Of a stretch of 9,712 nt of DNA, positions 1-5,418 are shown in pieces (the stretch's first letter is position 1; each line of letters opens with the position of its first letter). Both the position numbers and the translations under genes were made by a program. Source of the stretch: Cyanobacteria bacterium UBA8803 (GTDB taxonomy: Bacteria; Cyanobacteriota; Cyanobacteriia; Cyanobacteriales; Coleofasciculaceae); NCBI GenBank assembly GCA_003505715.1, contig DNXU01000581.1, positions 1 through 9,712 on the forward strand, given 5' to 3'. The notes beneath the pieces were generated by a model. The model searched no databases. It had not been told where the DNA came from and saw only the letters and a list, made by a program, of their open reading frames with translations.

Positions 1-28
1 CCCTCACTCCCTCACCCCTTCACTCCCT
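1..28. repeat. Short pyrimidine-rich tandem repeat
   Basis: About three imperfect copies of the octamer CCCTCACT (1-8, 9-16, 17-24) run off the left edge of the window, so the full array may be longer. Short tandem C/T-rich repeats like this are common between genes in filamentous cyanobacteria. No function can be read from it. Confidence 0.6.
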
Positions 29-393
29 TTTGCCTGCTCCTATTTATAGAATTCTCTTATAGGATTTCCTGGTTTAGTTTCAGTCAACCTTGCAGTTCCA
101 ACTCCCTATTTTTAATGGCAAACACGAGTTCGGTGTCTTGTCAAGAAATGTTACAAATGTTTTATGAAAAAATGTTGCAGCATCTTGCAGGAGTTGCTAG
201 AGTGTGGTTGTCAGTTGCTTCTATTAGAAGCTCGTATCTAGGAGACGTAATCACGACTTATGATCCATGCTCTACGTCAATCTTGGCTCTTCACCAATTA
301 ACTAATTCCACCCATGATTTGCCAGATATGCCTCTGTAGAGTTCTATGTAAGCACAAAGCAAGCAGACAAGCCAGATACATGGTGACAAGCTA

Positions 394-453
394 GCTAATG
401 GCTAATTGTTAATGGCTAAATGCCTTTTATCTATTAGCGATTAAGCCATTAGC
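394..453. repeat. TAATGGCTAA direct repeats with inverted partner
   Basis: The decamer TAATGGCTAA occurs at 396-405 and again at 410-419. An inverted copy follows: GCTAATGGCT at 394-403 is the exact reverse complement of AGCCATTAGC at 444-453, giving a 10-bp stem with a 40-nt loop. A second right-hand choice of left arm (410-419) makes two alternative folds possible. This resembles the short dispersed repeats found between cyanobacterial genes. Confidence 0.6.
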
Positions 454-457
454 AAAC

Positions 458-481
458 AACTACCCTCTGTAAGTGGTAGTT
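458..481. repeat. 7-bp stem-loop AACTACC/GGTAGTT
   Basis: AACTACC at 458-464 pairs with GGTAGTT at 475-481 around a 10-nt loop. It sits directly after the TAATGGCTAA repeat. There is no run of T after the stem on the plus strand, so a factor-independent terminator is not well supported. Confidence 0.5.
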
Positions 482-504
482 ATTTAGTGAAATGGTATAG
501 CAGC

Positions 505-528
505 CTGTTGCCGGAAACGGCAATACAG
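505..528 (+). other. GAAA-tetraloop hairpin with two-base bulge
   Basis: CTGT (505-508) and TGCCG (509-513) are followed by the tetraloop GAAA (514-517), then CGGCA (518-522), a two-base bulge AT (523-524) and ACAG (525-528). This makes 9 bp broken by a bulge on the 3' side. A 5-bp upper helix capped by a GNRA loop with a 2-nt 3' bulge is the layout of group II intron domain V. The lower helix, however, lacks the conserved pairing opposite AGC, and no intron-encoded protein is present, so I call it only a stable RNA hairpin. Confidence 0.5.
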
Positions 529-621
529 TGCGCGATTTCCAGCTTAAATGAGTTCCCGAAAAGATGTAGGGCTTGCTAGTTGCTTGTTCGACTATTCAAC
601 TCCAATTTGACTGAAGTTTAA

Positions 622-693
622 CAGCAAGACATATCTCAGGTTCGCCAACAAGTTAGAGGTAGGCTGCCCCGATACTAGAGAAATGTCTTGCTG
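622..693. repeat. Long stem-loop, 11-bp perfect outer stem
   Basis: CAGCAAGACAT at 622-632 is the exact reverse complement of ATGTCTTGCTG at 683-693. After one A/A mismatch the helix goes on with TCTC (634-637) against GAGA (678-681), and then three more pairs including one wobble (639-641 with 674-676). The total is roughly 18 pairs around a loop of about 32 nt. It is the strongest structure in the 1-935 region and could be part of a small RNA, or the hairpin end of a mobile element. Confidence 0.6.
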
Positions 694-706
694 CAAACAT
701 TTTGTC

Positions 707-740
707 CAACGGCTACCAACTTTTAAAAAGGGCACCGTTG
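707..740. repeat. 6-bp inverted repeat CAACGG/CCGTTG
   Basis: CAACGG at 707-712 pairs with CCGTTG at 735-740. The 22-nt loop holds the near-palindrome CTTTTAAAAAG (720-730). It lies between the two longer stems of this region. Confidence 0.4.
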
Positions 741-756
741 TTGATGGTAATTGTTG

Positions 757-804
757 AGCTATCAGCGGTCAAAACTGATACTGTCCCGACTGACGTTGAT
801 AGCT
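757..804. repeat. 14-bp imperfect stem-loop
   Basis: AGCTATCAGCGGTCA (757-771) pairs with TGACGTTGATAGCT (791-804). There are eight Watson-Crick pairs, one G-U pair, two pairs, one bulged G and three more pairs, closing a 19-nt loop. Within the same arm, TATCAG (760-765) can instead pair with CTGATA (775-780), so two mutually exclusive folds are visible. The G-U pair and the bulge suggest an RNA rather than a DNA-level palindrome, but this is inference. Confidence 0.55.
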
Positions 805-885
805 GTTCGCCTTCCCAAACAGAAAATCACATGTCGTCTCGCAGCGTGCTGAGGAGGCTTAGAGAACCATGGCATCCTTCAACTC

Positions 886-906
886 AGTATGAGCGAACGG
901 CATACT
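886..906 (+). promoter_or_regulatory. 6-bp inverted repeat just before the SDR gene
   Basis: AGTATG (886-891) and CATACT (901-906) form a perfect dyad around a 9-nt spacer, 30 bp before the start codon. CATACT itself resembles a -10 hexamer with a poor -35 match (TTCAAC, 878-883, 17-bp spacing). The dyad could be an operator over the promoter or a leader hairpin. Its distance and symmetry are the only evidence. Confidence 0.35.
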
Positions 907-935
907 AAAAAATCAACTAAGCGAGGTTTTGAGTG

Positions 936-1733
936 ATGAACATTCAAGGAAAGACAGCTTTGGTAACTGGTGCTTCCCGTGGAATTGGTCGAGCGATCGC
1001 CTTAGAATTAGCCAAACAAGGCGTGAAGCATTTGTTATTGATAGCACGAGATCGCCAGCGCCTAGAAGAAGTGGCTGCGGAAATCGAATTACTTGGAACA
1101 GAAGTGACGATCTTGGCATTAGATTTAACTCATGTGGTAGAGGTAAATATTGGAATTGCCAAAGCATGGCGTACAAAAGGGCCAATTCATCTACTAGTGA
1201 ACTGTGCTGGAGTAGCTCACCAAACACCCTTTTTACGCTCCAAACTCCCTAAAGTCCAGGAAGAAATCGCCATTAATTTCATGGGACTTTACACCATCAC
1301 ACGTTTAGTTGCCAAACGCATGGCCACGCAACAGGATGGGATTATCGTTAACGTTTCCAGCTTAATGGGCAAGGTCGCAGCACCGACGATGGCAACGTAT
1401 TCCGCCACCAAGTTTGCAATTTTGGGGTTCACCCAAGCCTTGCGAGGCGAACTCGCGCCCTATAATATCCGGGTGATTGCTTTGCTACCATCTTTAACCG
1501 ATACTGATATGGTGCGAGGATTGCAGTGGTTTCGGTGGGTTATGCCCATGACTCCGGAGCGAGTGGCTAAGGTGCTAGTTGTGGGATTGCAAAAGGAATC
1601 ACCCGAAATTTTGGTAGGATGGCAAAGCCATTTAGCAGTATGGTGCAGCCGTATTGCGCCTTGGCTATTGGATAGGATTTTACTTAGGGCTGCTCCCCTA
1701 TCTCGAAGACCTTCAGTCAGAACCTCAGTCTAG
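936..1733 (+). CDS. Short-chain dehydrogenase/reductase (SDR family)
   Basis: This encodes a 265-residue NAD(P)H-dependent oxidoreductase of the classical SDR type, the usual length for that family. Visible motifs are the Rossmann cofactor loop TGASRGIG (residues 11-18), an acidic residue in LALDLT (near 63) that contacts adenine, the NCAG motif (89-92), Asn114, Ser142 in NVSSLMG, and the catalytic pair Tyr155/Lys159 in YSATK. Arg39 and Arg41 after the second strand suggest a preference for NADP(H). The loop usually reading PG after the sixth strand reads PS here. The C-terminal 40 residues are rich in Trp, Leu and Arg and may touch a membrane or substrate. GAGG at 923-926 fits ATG 936; a GTG at 933 is the alternative start. 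The substrate cannot be read; 3-oxoacyl, sugar and polyol reductases all look like this. It is not in an operon. Confidence 0.9.
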   Translation: MNIQGKTALVTGASRGIGRAIALELAKQGVKHLLLIARDRQRLEEVAAEIELLGTEVTILALDLTHVVEVNIGIAKAWRTKGPIHLLVNCAGVAHQTPFLRSKLPKVQEEIAINFMGLYTITRLVAKRMATQQDGIIVNVSSLMGKVAAPTMATYSATKFAILGFTQALRGELAPYNIRVIALLPSLTDTDMVRGLQWFRWVMPMTPERVAKVLVVGLQKESPEILVGWQSHLAVWCSRIAPWLLDRILLRAAPLSRRPSVRTSV

Positions 1734-1769
1734 GTAAGAAGGCAGTGCCAATAAAAGTAGTATTTCCCG

Positions 1770-1790
1770 ACTCCCAACTCCCAACTCCCG
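1770..1790. repeat. Three heptamer repeats between convergent genes
   Basis: ACTCCCA at 1770-1776 and 1777-1783 is followed by ACTCCCG at 1784-1790. This is a short tandemly repeated heptamer of the type known from filamentous cyanobacteria. It sits in the 69-bp gap between the 3' ends of the dehydrogenase and ATPase genes, where no typical terminator is visible. Confidence 0.7.
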
Positions 1791-1802
1791 ACATCCTGCT
1801 TT

Positions 1803-3209
1803 TCAACAGCTGAAATACTGACGATACAAATCGCAACTAGGCACTACTACGCGATCGCCGAGCGGATGCACCAGTCCCATACTGCCTAGCTTCAACGCCT
1901 GCATCCGATTTAATTCAACTGGCATCGGTGAACTTGCAACTTGGGTTAACGCTGTCAGCAGTTCTGGATACTGTTGGAGATTCGACAAGTGCCAGCGAAG
2001 ATGTTCGCCGTAAACTTGCCCTTGTGCCTCCGACTTTGCCAGTAACTGCTCTAGGGTGACATCTCCATACTCAATGTGGTACAAAGTTTTTCTGAGCAGA
2101 TAGGGATAACCGCCCACCAAAAACATTAACTGCTCCACCTGATGAGTCTGCCAAAGCAATCCGTAACGCCTGACTAAATCGTGAACCTGCTCTTGTGTAA
2201 ACTCTGGCAAATCAAGGGATAGACCTACATTACAAAGCGATGGATTGAGATTCACCGAGATGTAGAATTCTGTAGCATTGACCACCAACAACCGCAATTT
2301 TTTCCAGATTCCGCTAAGGTCATTGCCATACTTGGCTTTCTCATACCAGGTTTTTAGCAGGCAACAAAAGTCTGAGGCAATTTCCGGGTATTGAAAGACT
2401 ATATCAGTGTCATCTAAGCCAAGTACCACCGGACTGTCGATTTGAGCTAACAGATATTGCTCGAAGTAGTCGGTGCTGCTGTACTTGCTGCCTAGAATAT
2501 CATCCCAATAATCAGCTAACTGATTTGGCAACCCCAGGCTTTTGCCAACCGTGGCGCAGAACCACTCTAAAAATCTATCCAGGTTAGTAAAAACATTGCG
2601 ACTAGCAAGCTGAAAGCTTAATGTTATCGTGCGGTATTCCTCCTGCGTGGCTTGATGCAAAATCCTGGCCATCAAGGAAGTTTTACCCATTTGCCTGGGA
2701 GCTTGAATCCTAACCAAAGCTCCCGGTTGCAAAATCGCCTCACAGCAGCGTGCTTCAATCGGGGGACGCTCGACATAAAAGGGAGAATCAAGAGGCACTT
2801 GACCCCCTGGAATTTCAGGAGCTGAAGCAACCACAGAGTTGATTGCTAACCTAGCTGATAGGCGATCGCTTTCCCCAAAAACTGCGCCTACCCCAGACCA
2901 TCCATCCGTTAAATCCCTGACATCCGTTACCAAATCCGCTGCCACCTGCTCTCTGGCTTGGCGTTGCAGAACTACCTGAATGTTCTTTTTGTTAACTTTT
3001 GTGCCAATCACTTGAGAGAGGAAATCCCATAGCTTGGCACCCACTGTTTTGGCATGAGCCGTAGAAAAACAGTAAGTTTCCGCAATTTGATCGTAGGTTT
3101 GATTTTCCCAAGAGCCTCGCAGGATATTGATTTGCAGGTTATCCAAGTAGCTGTTGGTTTTGGTAAACACCAAGCTTTGCACCAGTTCGATGGCTTCTTC
3201 AATACTCAT
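1803..3209 (-). CDS. AAA-like ATPase with vWA-MoxR-type N-terminal HTH
   Basis: A 468-residue protein of a cyanobacterial family joining a small N-terminal helix-turn-helix to an AAA-like domain (Pfam AAA_35). Residues 1-85, with the motif RGSWENQTYDQIAE (31-44), match the N-terminal domain of vWA-MoxR-associated proteins. Residues 86-135 look like a variable linker. The ATPase starts near SPFYVERPPIEARC (142-155); Walker A is APRQMGKTSL (170-179) and Walker B is VVLGLDD (261-267), with Asp-Asp where Asp-Glu is usual. NATEFYISVNLNPS (311-324), LPEFTQEQV (334-342) and GGYPYLL (366-372) are family landmarks, followed by a winged-helix-like tail. ATG 3209 was chosen because GGAAGGAG lies just upstream on the minus strand and the family begins MSIEEA. 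An upstream ATG at 3272 would add 21 atypical residues. The role is unproven: probably a signalling or conflict-related switch ATPase. No partner gene lies beside it. Confidence 0.9.
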   Translation of the reverse strand: MSIEEAIELVQSLVFTKTNSYLDNLQINILRGSWENQTYDQIAETYCFSTAHAKTVGAKLWDFLSQVIGTKVNKKNIQVVLQRQAREQVAADLVTDVRDLTDGWSGVGAVFGESDRLSARLAINSVVASAPEIPGGQVPLDSPFYVERPPIEARCCEAILQPGALVRIQAPRQMGKTSLMARILHQATQEEYRTITLSFQLASRNVFTNLDRFLEWFCATVGKSLGLPNQLADYWDDILGSKYSSTDYFEQYLLAQIDSPVVLGLDDTDIVFQYPEIASDFCCLLKTWYEKAKYGNDLSGIWKKLRLLVVNATEFYISVNLNPSLCNVGLSLDLPEFTQEQVHDLVRRYGLLWQTHQVEQLMFLVGGYPYLLRKTLYHIEYGDVTLEQLLAKSEAQGQVYGEHLRWHLSNLQQYPELLTALTQVASSPMPVELNRMQALKLGSMGLVHPLGDRVVVPSCDLYRQYFSC

Positions 3210-3647
3210 AAGGATTTCTCCTTCCAGTAGAGATACCAGCAAACACACCCGTTGCTTATGGTTGAGCCACAAACTATATCCGCAATTCAGCTCGGCTTGC
3301 CCAAAGTATATCAGCGTATATTGATTCGTTAGTTGAGAAAGCCGCTAATTTACAAAAATTTACGCCTAGATTGGTGTCTCTTCAGGAAAATTTCACGATC
3401 GATCCTAGTGTTTTACAGAAACTTTATACAACTAACTACTCCTTTATAGGAGCTTTAAAAACTTCCTACTTCTTTGCAATAACTTTGTAAAATCAATCTT
3501 GTTTTTATATAAAATTCATAAAAGCTAATTGTGAATATACCTACTTTTTGCTACCGACAGCTCTAAATAATTGGTGTAATTTAGACAATAACAGCATCTT
3601 CATAAGGAATAACTGCCAACAATTAAACTTCGGAAGTAAGAAATTAT
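3210..3647. other. Divergent intergenic region, ATPase gene / PEP-CTERM gene
   Basis: This A/T-rich spacer of about 440 bp separates two divergent genes and must hold both promoters. Toward the PEP-CTERM gene there is a clear promoter (3485-3513) and a leader of about 130 nt. Upstream of that promoter, CTCCT-TTAT-AGGAG (3439-3452) forms a 5-bp hairpin, and GATCGATC (3397-3404) is a perfect palindrome. Toward the ATPase gene I see only weak candidates, such as TATACT on the minus strand at 3305-3310 without a good -35. No open frame here looks coding. Confidence 0.6.
3485..3513 (+). promoter_or_regulatory. Sigma70-type promoter for the PEP-CTERM gene
   Basis: TTGTAA (3485-3490) and TATAAA (3508-3513) are separated by 17 bp, the ideal spacing, with four of six and five of six consensus bases. 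It points at the PEP-CTERM gene 135 bp downstream and lies in A/T-rich DNA. No experimental start site is known to me. Confidence 0.6.
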
Positions 3648-4367
3648 ATGCATACTTCAAATCTCATCAAAAAGTTATCTATGGCTACCGCTGGAGCAGC
3701 ATTTGTTGCACTAGGCGCTACCTTGGTTAATGCATCTGTCGCGAATGCAGCAATTTTTGCTTTAGATAATTCCCATTCATGGGCAACAGGCTCGGATACC
3801 CTAGAAAGCGTTCTGGGTTTCGACATGGTGGAAGTGCCTAACGATCCGCTCCAAGCAGAGTTTAGTTTTATTTCAACGCTTTCATCCCCACTGGGAAGCT
3901 TGACATTCAATCCAGTAGTTGAGAAGCGAGATATTGGTAGTAGCTGGCAAACCTGGAGCCATGGCTACGATGAGGAGGTGTACTTTACCGGAAATAGTAC
4001 CAACTTCATGAATATCAGCCTGCCTTCTAATATTGCGGCATTCGACCTATATGTGGAGCCAAATAACTTCTTTACCTTTCAGATTGAAGTAATAGCCTCC
4101 AATGGTTCGGCAACAACCCTGACGCAAAACGTGCAAGGTTTTAGAGGGGCTAAGTATTTCGGGTTCTATACCACTGATGGAGATATAATTTCCCATATTA
4201 AAATCACCGCCCCTCAGGCTGCATTGGGTTTAGCAGCTGGTGAGTTTCGCATGGCGTCTTCCCAGCCAGTTCCCGAACCAGCTTCTGCATTGGGTTTGTT
4301 GCTTGTGATTACTCTGGGTGCAGGTTCAGCCTTGAAAATAGGGAGAGGGAAAAGGGAGAGGGAGTAG
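3648..4367 (+). CDS. PEP-CTERM sorting-domain exported protein
   Basis: A 239-residue exported protein. Residues 1-34 are a classic signal peptide: Lys8-Lys9, a hydrophobic Ala/Val/Leu core, and a likely cut after Ala-Asn-Ala (32-34). The C-terminus has the tripartite PEP-CTERM signal: VPEPAS (208-213), a hydrophobic segment (214-228) and a basic tail ending GRGKRERE. In that family the signal is recognised by an exosortase, which removes the tail and delivers the protein to the surface; no exosortase gene is in this window. The middle (35-207) is beta-rich, without cysteine, and ends in YFGFYTTDGDIISHIKI (170-186), a pattern seen in many PEP-CTERM proteins of unknown function. ATG 3648 follows GGAAGTAAG at 3632-3640. 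The basic tail is encoded by a purine-only repeat (4341-4363). The specific function is unknown; matrix or surface adhesion is only a family-level guess. Confidence 0.88.
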   Translation: MHTSNLIKKLSMATAGAAFVALGATLVNASVANAAIFALDNSHSWATGSDTLESVLGFDMVEVPNDPLQAEFSFISTLSSPLGSLTFNPVVEKRDIGSSWQTWSHGYDEEVYFTGNSTNFMNISLPSNIAAFDLYVEPNNFFTFQIEVIASNGSATTLTQNVQGFRGAKYFGFYTTDGDIISHIKITAPQAALGLAAGEFRMASSQPVPEPASALGLLLVITLGAGSALKIGRGKRERE

Positions 4368-4408
4368 GGACACCATATAAGCTCCAATTCTGCTCCTCCC
4401 GCTTTCCC
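4341..4408. repeat. Polypurine direct repeat with pyrimidine partner
   Basis: GGGAGAGGGA occurs twice (4341-4350 and 4354-4363), forming the 3' end of the PEP-CTERM gene. A pyrimidine tract follows after the stop codon. GGGAAA (4347-4352) can pair with TTTCCC (4403-4408), and GGGAG (4354-4358) with CTCCC (4396-4400): 11 pairs with a small internal loop and a 37-nt hairpin loop. Placed between two convergent genes, it may slow or stop transcription from either side, but it lacks a T-run. Confidence 0.45.
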
Positions 4409-4439
4409 TGCTTCCTGTACAACTTGGCTGAAATTTAGC

Positions 4440-5072
4440 TTAATATTTCCCTGCTGGTTTAAGATTAGGGTCACAGTCGCGCCATACTCCTATTAAGACA
4501 CCCTGTACCTGCAACTTAGCCGCCATCACTTCTATGGGAGGATACTTGGAGTTGGCAGGTTTGAGCATCACCTTATCCCCCTCACGGTAAAACCGCTTCA
4601 GCGTCGTACCTTGTCCTTCTACCCTAGCCGCGACAACCTGACCGTTCTTCAGTTGCTCTTGAGAGGGAACAGGTCGCATGATCGCTAGATCCCCATCATT
4701 AATGTAATCTTCAATCATGCTGTCGCCAGTAACCCGCAAAGCAAAGTTACCAGGTTCTGAGAACAAGTTAGACAAATCCAAATGCTCTACCGCTTCGGTA
4801 AAAGGTTCTACCATCCCACCTGCTGCGATCGCGCCCAATACGGGTACTCCTGCCGATGTCCCGCCCAGAATCCGGATCGTGCGAGCTTTGCCTTCTGTCC
4901 ATTCAATGTATCCTTTGGAGCGCAAATGCTCTAACCGACTTTGAATGGGTGCAGGCGATTTCAGATTCATTGCCCGCATCATCTGCCGAATTGAAGGGGC
5001 GTGCTTTGAGGTTTGAATATAATCCACCAGCCAATCATAAAGCTCTTGCTGGGCTTGGGTGAGGGGTTCCAT
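4440..5072 (-). CDS. lexA: LexA repressor / self-cleaving serine protease
   Basis: A 210-residue LexA. Residues 1-68 form the winged helix-turn-helix DNA-binding domain (PSIRQMMRAMNLKSPAPIQSRL, near 26-47, covers the HTH). Residues 75-205 form the S24-type peptidase domain. The autocleavage site is Ala84-Gly85 in AIAAGGMVEP, the nucleophile is Ser118 in GDSMI and the general base is Lys159 in TTLKRFY, so the protein should cut itself when RecA filaments form. This matters because the LexA of Synechocystis PCC 6803 is reported to lack such residues. The gene lies 346 bp downstream of argF in the same direction, an arrangement I also recall from Nostoc-type genomes. It has its own putative promoter, and a LexA box 158 bp before the start implies autorepression. 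AGAGG just before ATG 5072 is a closely spaced ribosome binding site. Confidence 0.97.
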   Translation of the reverse strand: MEPLTQAQQELYDWLVDYIQTSKHAPSIRQMMRAMNLKSPAPIQSRLEHLRSKGYIEWTEGKARTIRILGGTSAGVPVLGAIAAGGMVEPFTEAVEHLDLSNLFSEPGNFALRVTGDSMIEDYINDGDLAIMRPVPSQEQLKNGQVVAARVEGQGTTLKRFYREGDKVMLKPANSKYPPIEVMAAKLQVQGVLIGVWRDCDPNLKPAGKY

Positions 5073-5195
5073 AATCCTCTACAAGAAATTGTGTGTGAGT
5101 TTGAGTTTCCATTTGTAGGAACAGTTGGCTCGATACTTGGACTTGCTGGTCAAAATACAGGTCAACCTGCCCTTACAAATTTTTGAATTAAAACC

Positions 5196-5218
5196 ATTCA
5201 TCACTGGAAGTGGTGAAT
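5196..5218 (-). promoter_or_regulatory. Hairpin in the lexA leader
   Basis: ATTCATCAC (5196-5204) pairs with GTGGTGAAT (5210-5218) over 9 bp, including one G-T/G-U position, with a 5-nt loop. If lexA transcription starts near 5218-5224, as the -10 candidate suggests, this hairpin sits at or very near the 5' end of the mRNA, about 125 nt before the start codon. Such a hairpin could stabilise the message; this is inferred. Confidence 0.45.
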
Positions 5219-5224
5219 ACTGCT

Positions 5225-5230
5225 TCTATA
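5225..5230 (-). promoter_or_regulatory. Putative -10 element of the lexA promoter
   Basis: On the minus strand TATAGA (plus 5225-5230) touches the LexA box, so bound LexA would block RNA polymerase. No good -35 hexamer is found 16-18 bp further upstream. The call therefore rests on the -10 match and on its position against the operator. Confidence 0.4.
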
Positions 5231-5243
5231 GAACATTAGTACT
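5230..5243 (-). promoter_or_regulatory. LexA box (SOS operator) upstream of lexA
   Basis: The minus strand reads AGTACTAATGTTCT, an exact match to the cyanobacterial LexA consensus RGTAC-N3-DGTWCB described for Anabaena. It lies 158 bp before the lexA start and abuts the -10 candidate. I checked other GTAC occurrences in the window by eye and found no second match. It most likely mediates autorepression of lexA, relieved when LexA cleaves itself after DNA damage. Confidence 0.8.
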
Positions 5244-5259
5244 ACTAAATTCCCTCATT

Positions 5260-5273
5260 TGTCCAGTAGGACA
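5260..5273 (+). repeat. Small stem-loop TGTCC-AGTA-GGACA
   Basis: A 5-bp perfect stem with a 4-nt loop, followed on the plus strand by GGATTTTATAT. No plus-strand gene ends here, so a terminator role would need an unseen antisense transcript. On the minus strand, downstream of argF, it has no T-run. Possibly an argF 3'-end structure. Confidence 0.35.
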
Positions 5274-5309
5274 GGATTTTATATCTGCCTTTTTTAGAGT
5301 TCTTCTTGA

Positions 5310-5412
5310 GTCCGGTTAATCTGACCTCTAATAGCCTCGTGTTGCACATGAGTAATCACCGAGAACTCATCGCCAATATCCCTCGACCAATAAGTGCCAC
5401 GTTCAACCGGAC
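5310..5412. repeat. 103-bp element bounded by 8-bp inverted repeats
   Basis: GTCCGGTT (5310-5317) and AACCGGAC (5405-5412) are exact reverse complements. Inside, ATGAGT (5348-5353) pairs with ACTCAT (5365-5370), flanked after a 3-nt internal loop by four more pairs (5341-5344 with 5374-5377). The element fills most of the gap after the argF stop codon. It may be a structured 3' region of the argF transcript or a small mobile-element remnant; no target-site duplication is evident. Confidence 0.4.
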
Positions 5413-5418
5413 GTGATA

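Larger units (their letters stand above)
1..935. other. Hairpin-rich non-coding region upstream of the SDR gene
   Basis: I see no convincing gene in this stretch of more than 900 bases. Its two open frames over 60 codons (115-339 and 702-908, plus strand) have no family resemblance, no good ribosome binding site and a composition unlike real proteins. What the region does contain is a series of inverted repeats on one strand (394-453, 458-481, 505-528, 622-693, 707-740, 757-804, 886-906), listed separately. It has no HIP1 octamer, whereas most flanking genes do. It could hold one or more structured small RNAs, a long structured leader for the dehydrogenase gene, or remains of an inactive mobile element. 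The sequence alone does not decide between these. Confidence 0.6.

Noticed and set aside
115..339. Open frame of 74 codons on the plus strand
   Set aside because: No ribosome binding site before the ATG, an unstructured composition and no family resemblance. It is probably a chance frame in the spacer.
541..620. Possible tRNA around TTGTTCGACTATTCAA
   Set aside because: GTTCGA resembles a T-loop, but the flanking bases do not form a 5-bp T-stem and no acceptor or anticodon arm can be drawn.
702..908. Open frame of 68 codons on the plus strand
   Set aside because: It begins at a non-ATG codon, spans the stem-loop at 757-804 and has no recognisable domain. The pairing explains the sequence better than coding.
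480..930. Possible group II intron
   Set aside because: There is a domain V-like hairpin and a GTGCG, but no canonical domain V with its conserved lower helix, no domain VI branch site that I can identify, and no reverse transcriptase frame.
913..1227. 104-codon frame on the minus strand opposite the dehydrogenase gene
   Set aside because: It is the antisense shadow of a strongly supported SDR gene with all its motifs.
5125..5319. 64-codon frame on the plus strand in the argF-lexA gap
   Set aside because: It needs a TTG start, overlaps the lexA leader hairpin, promoter and LexA box, and resembles no known protein.
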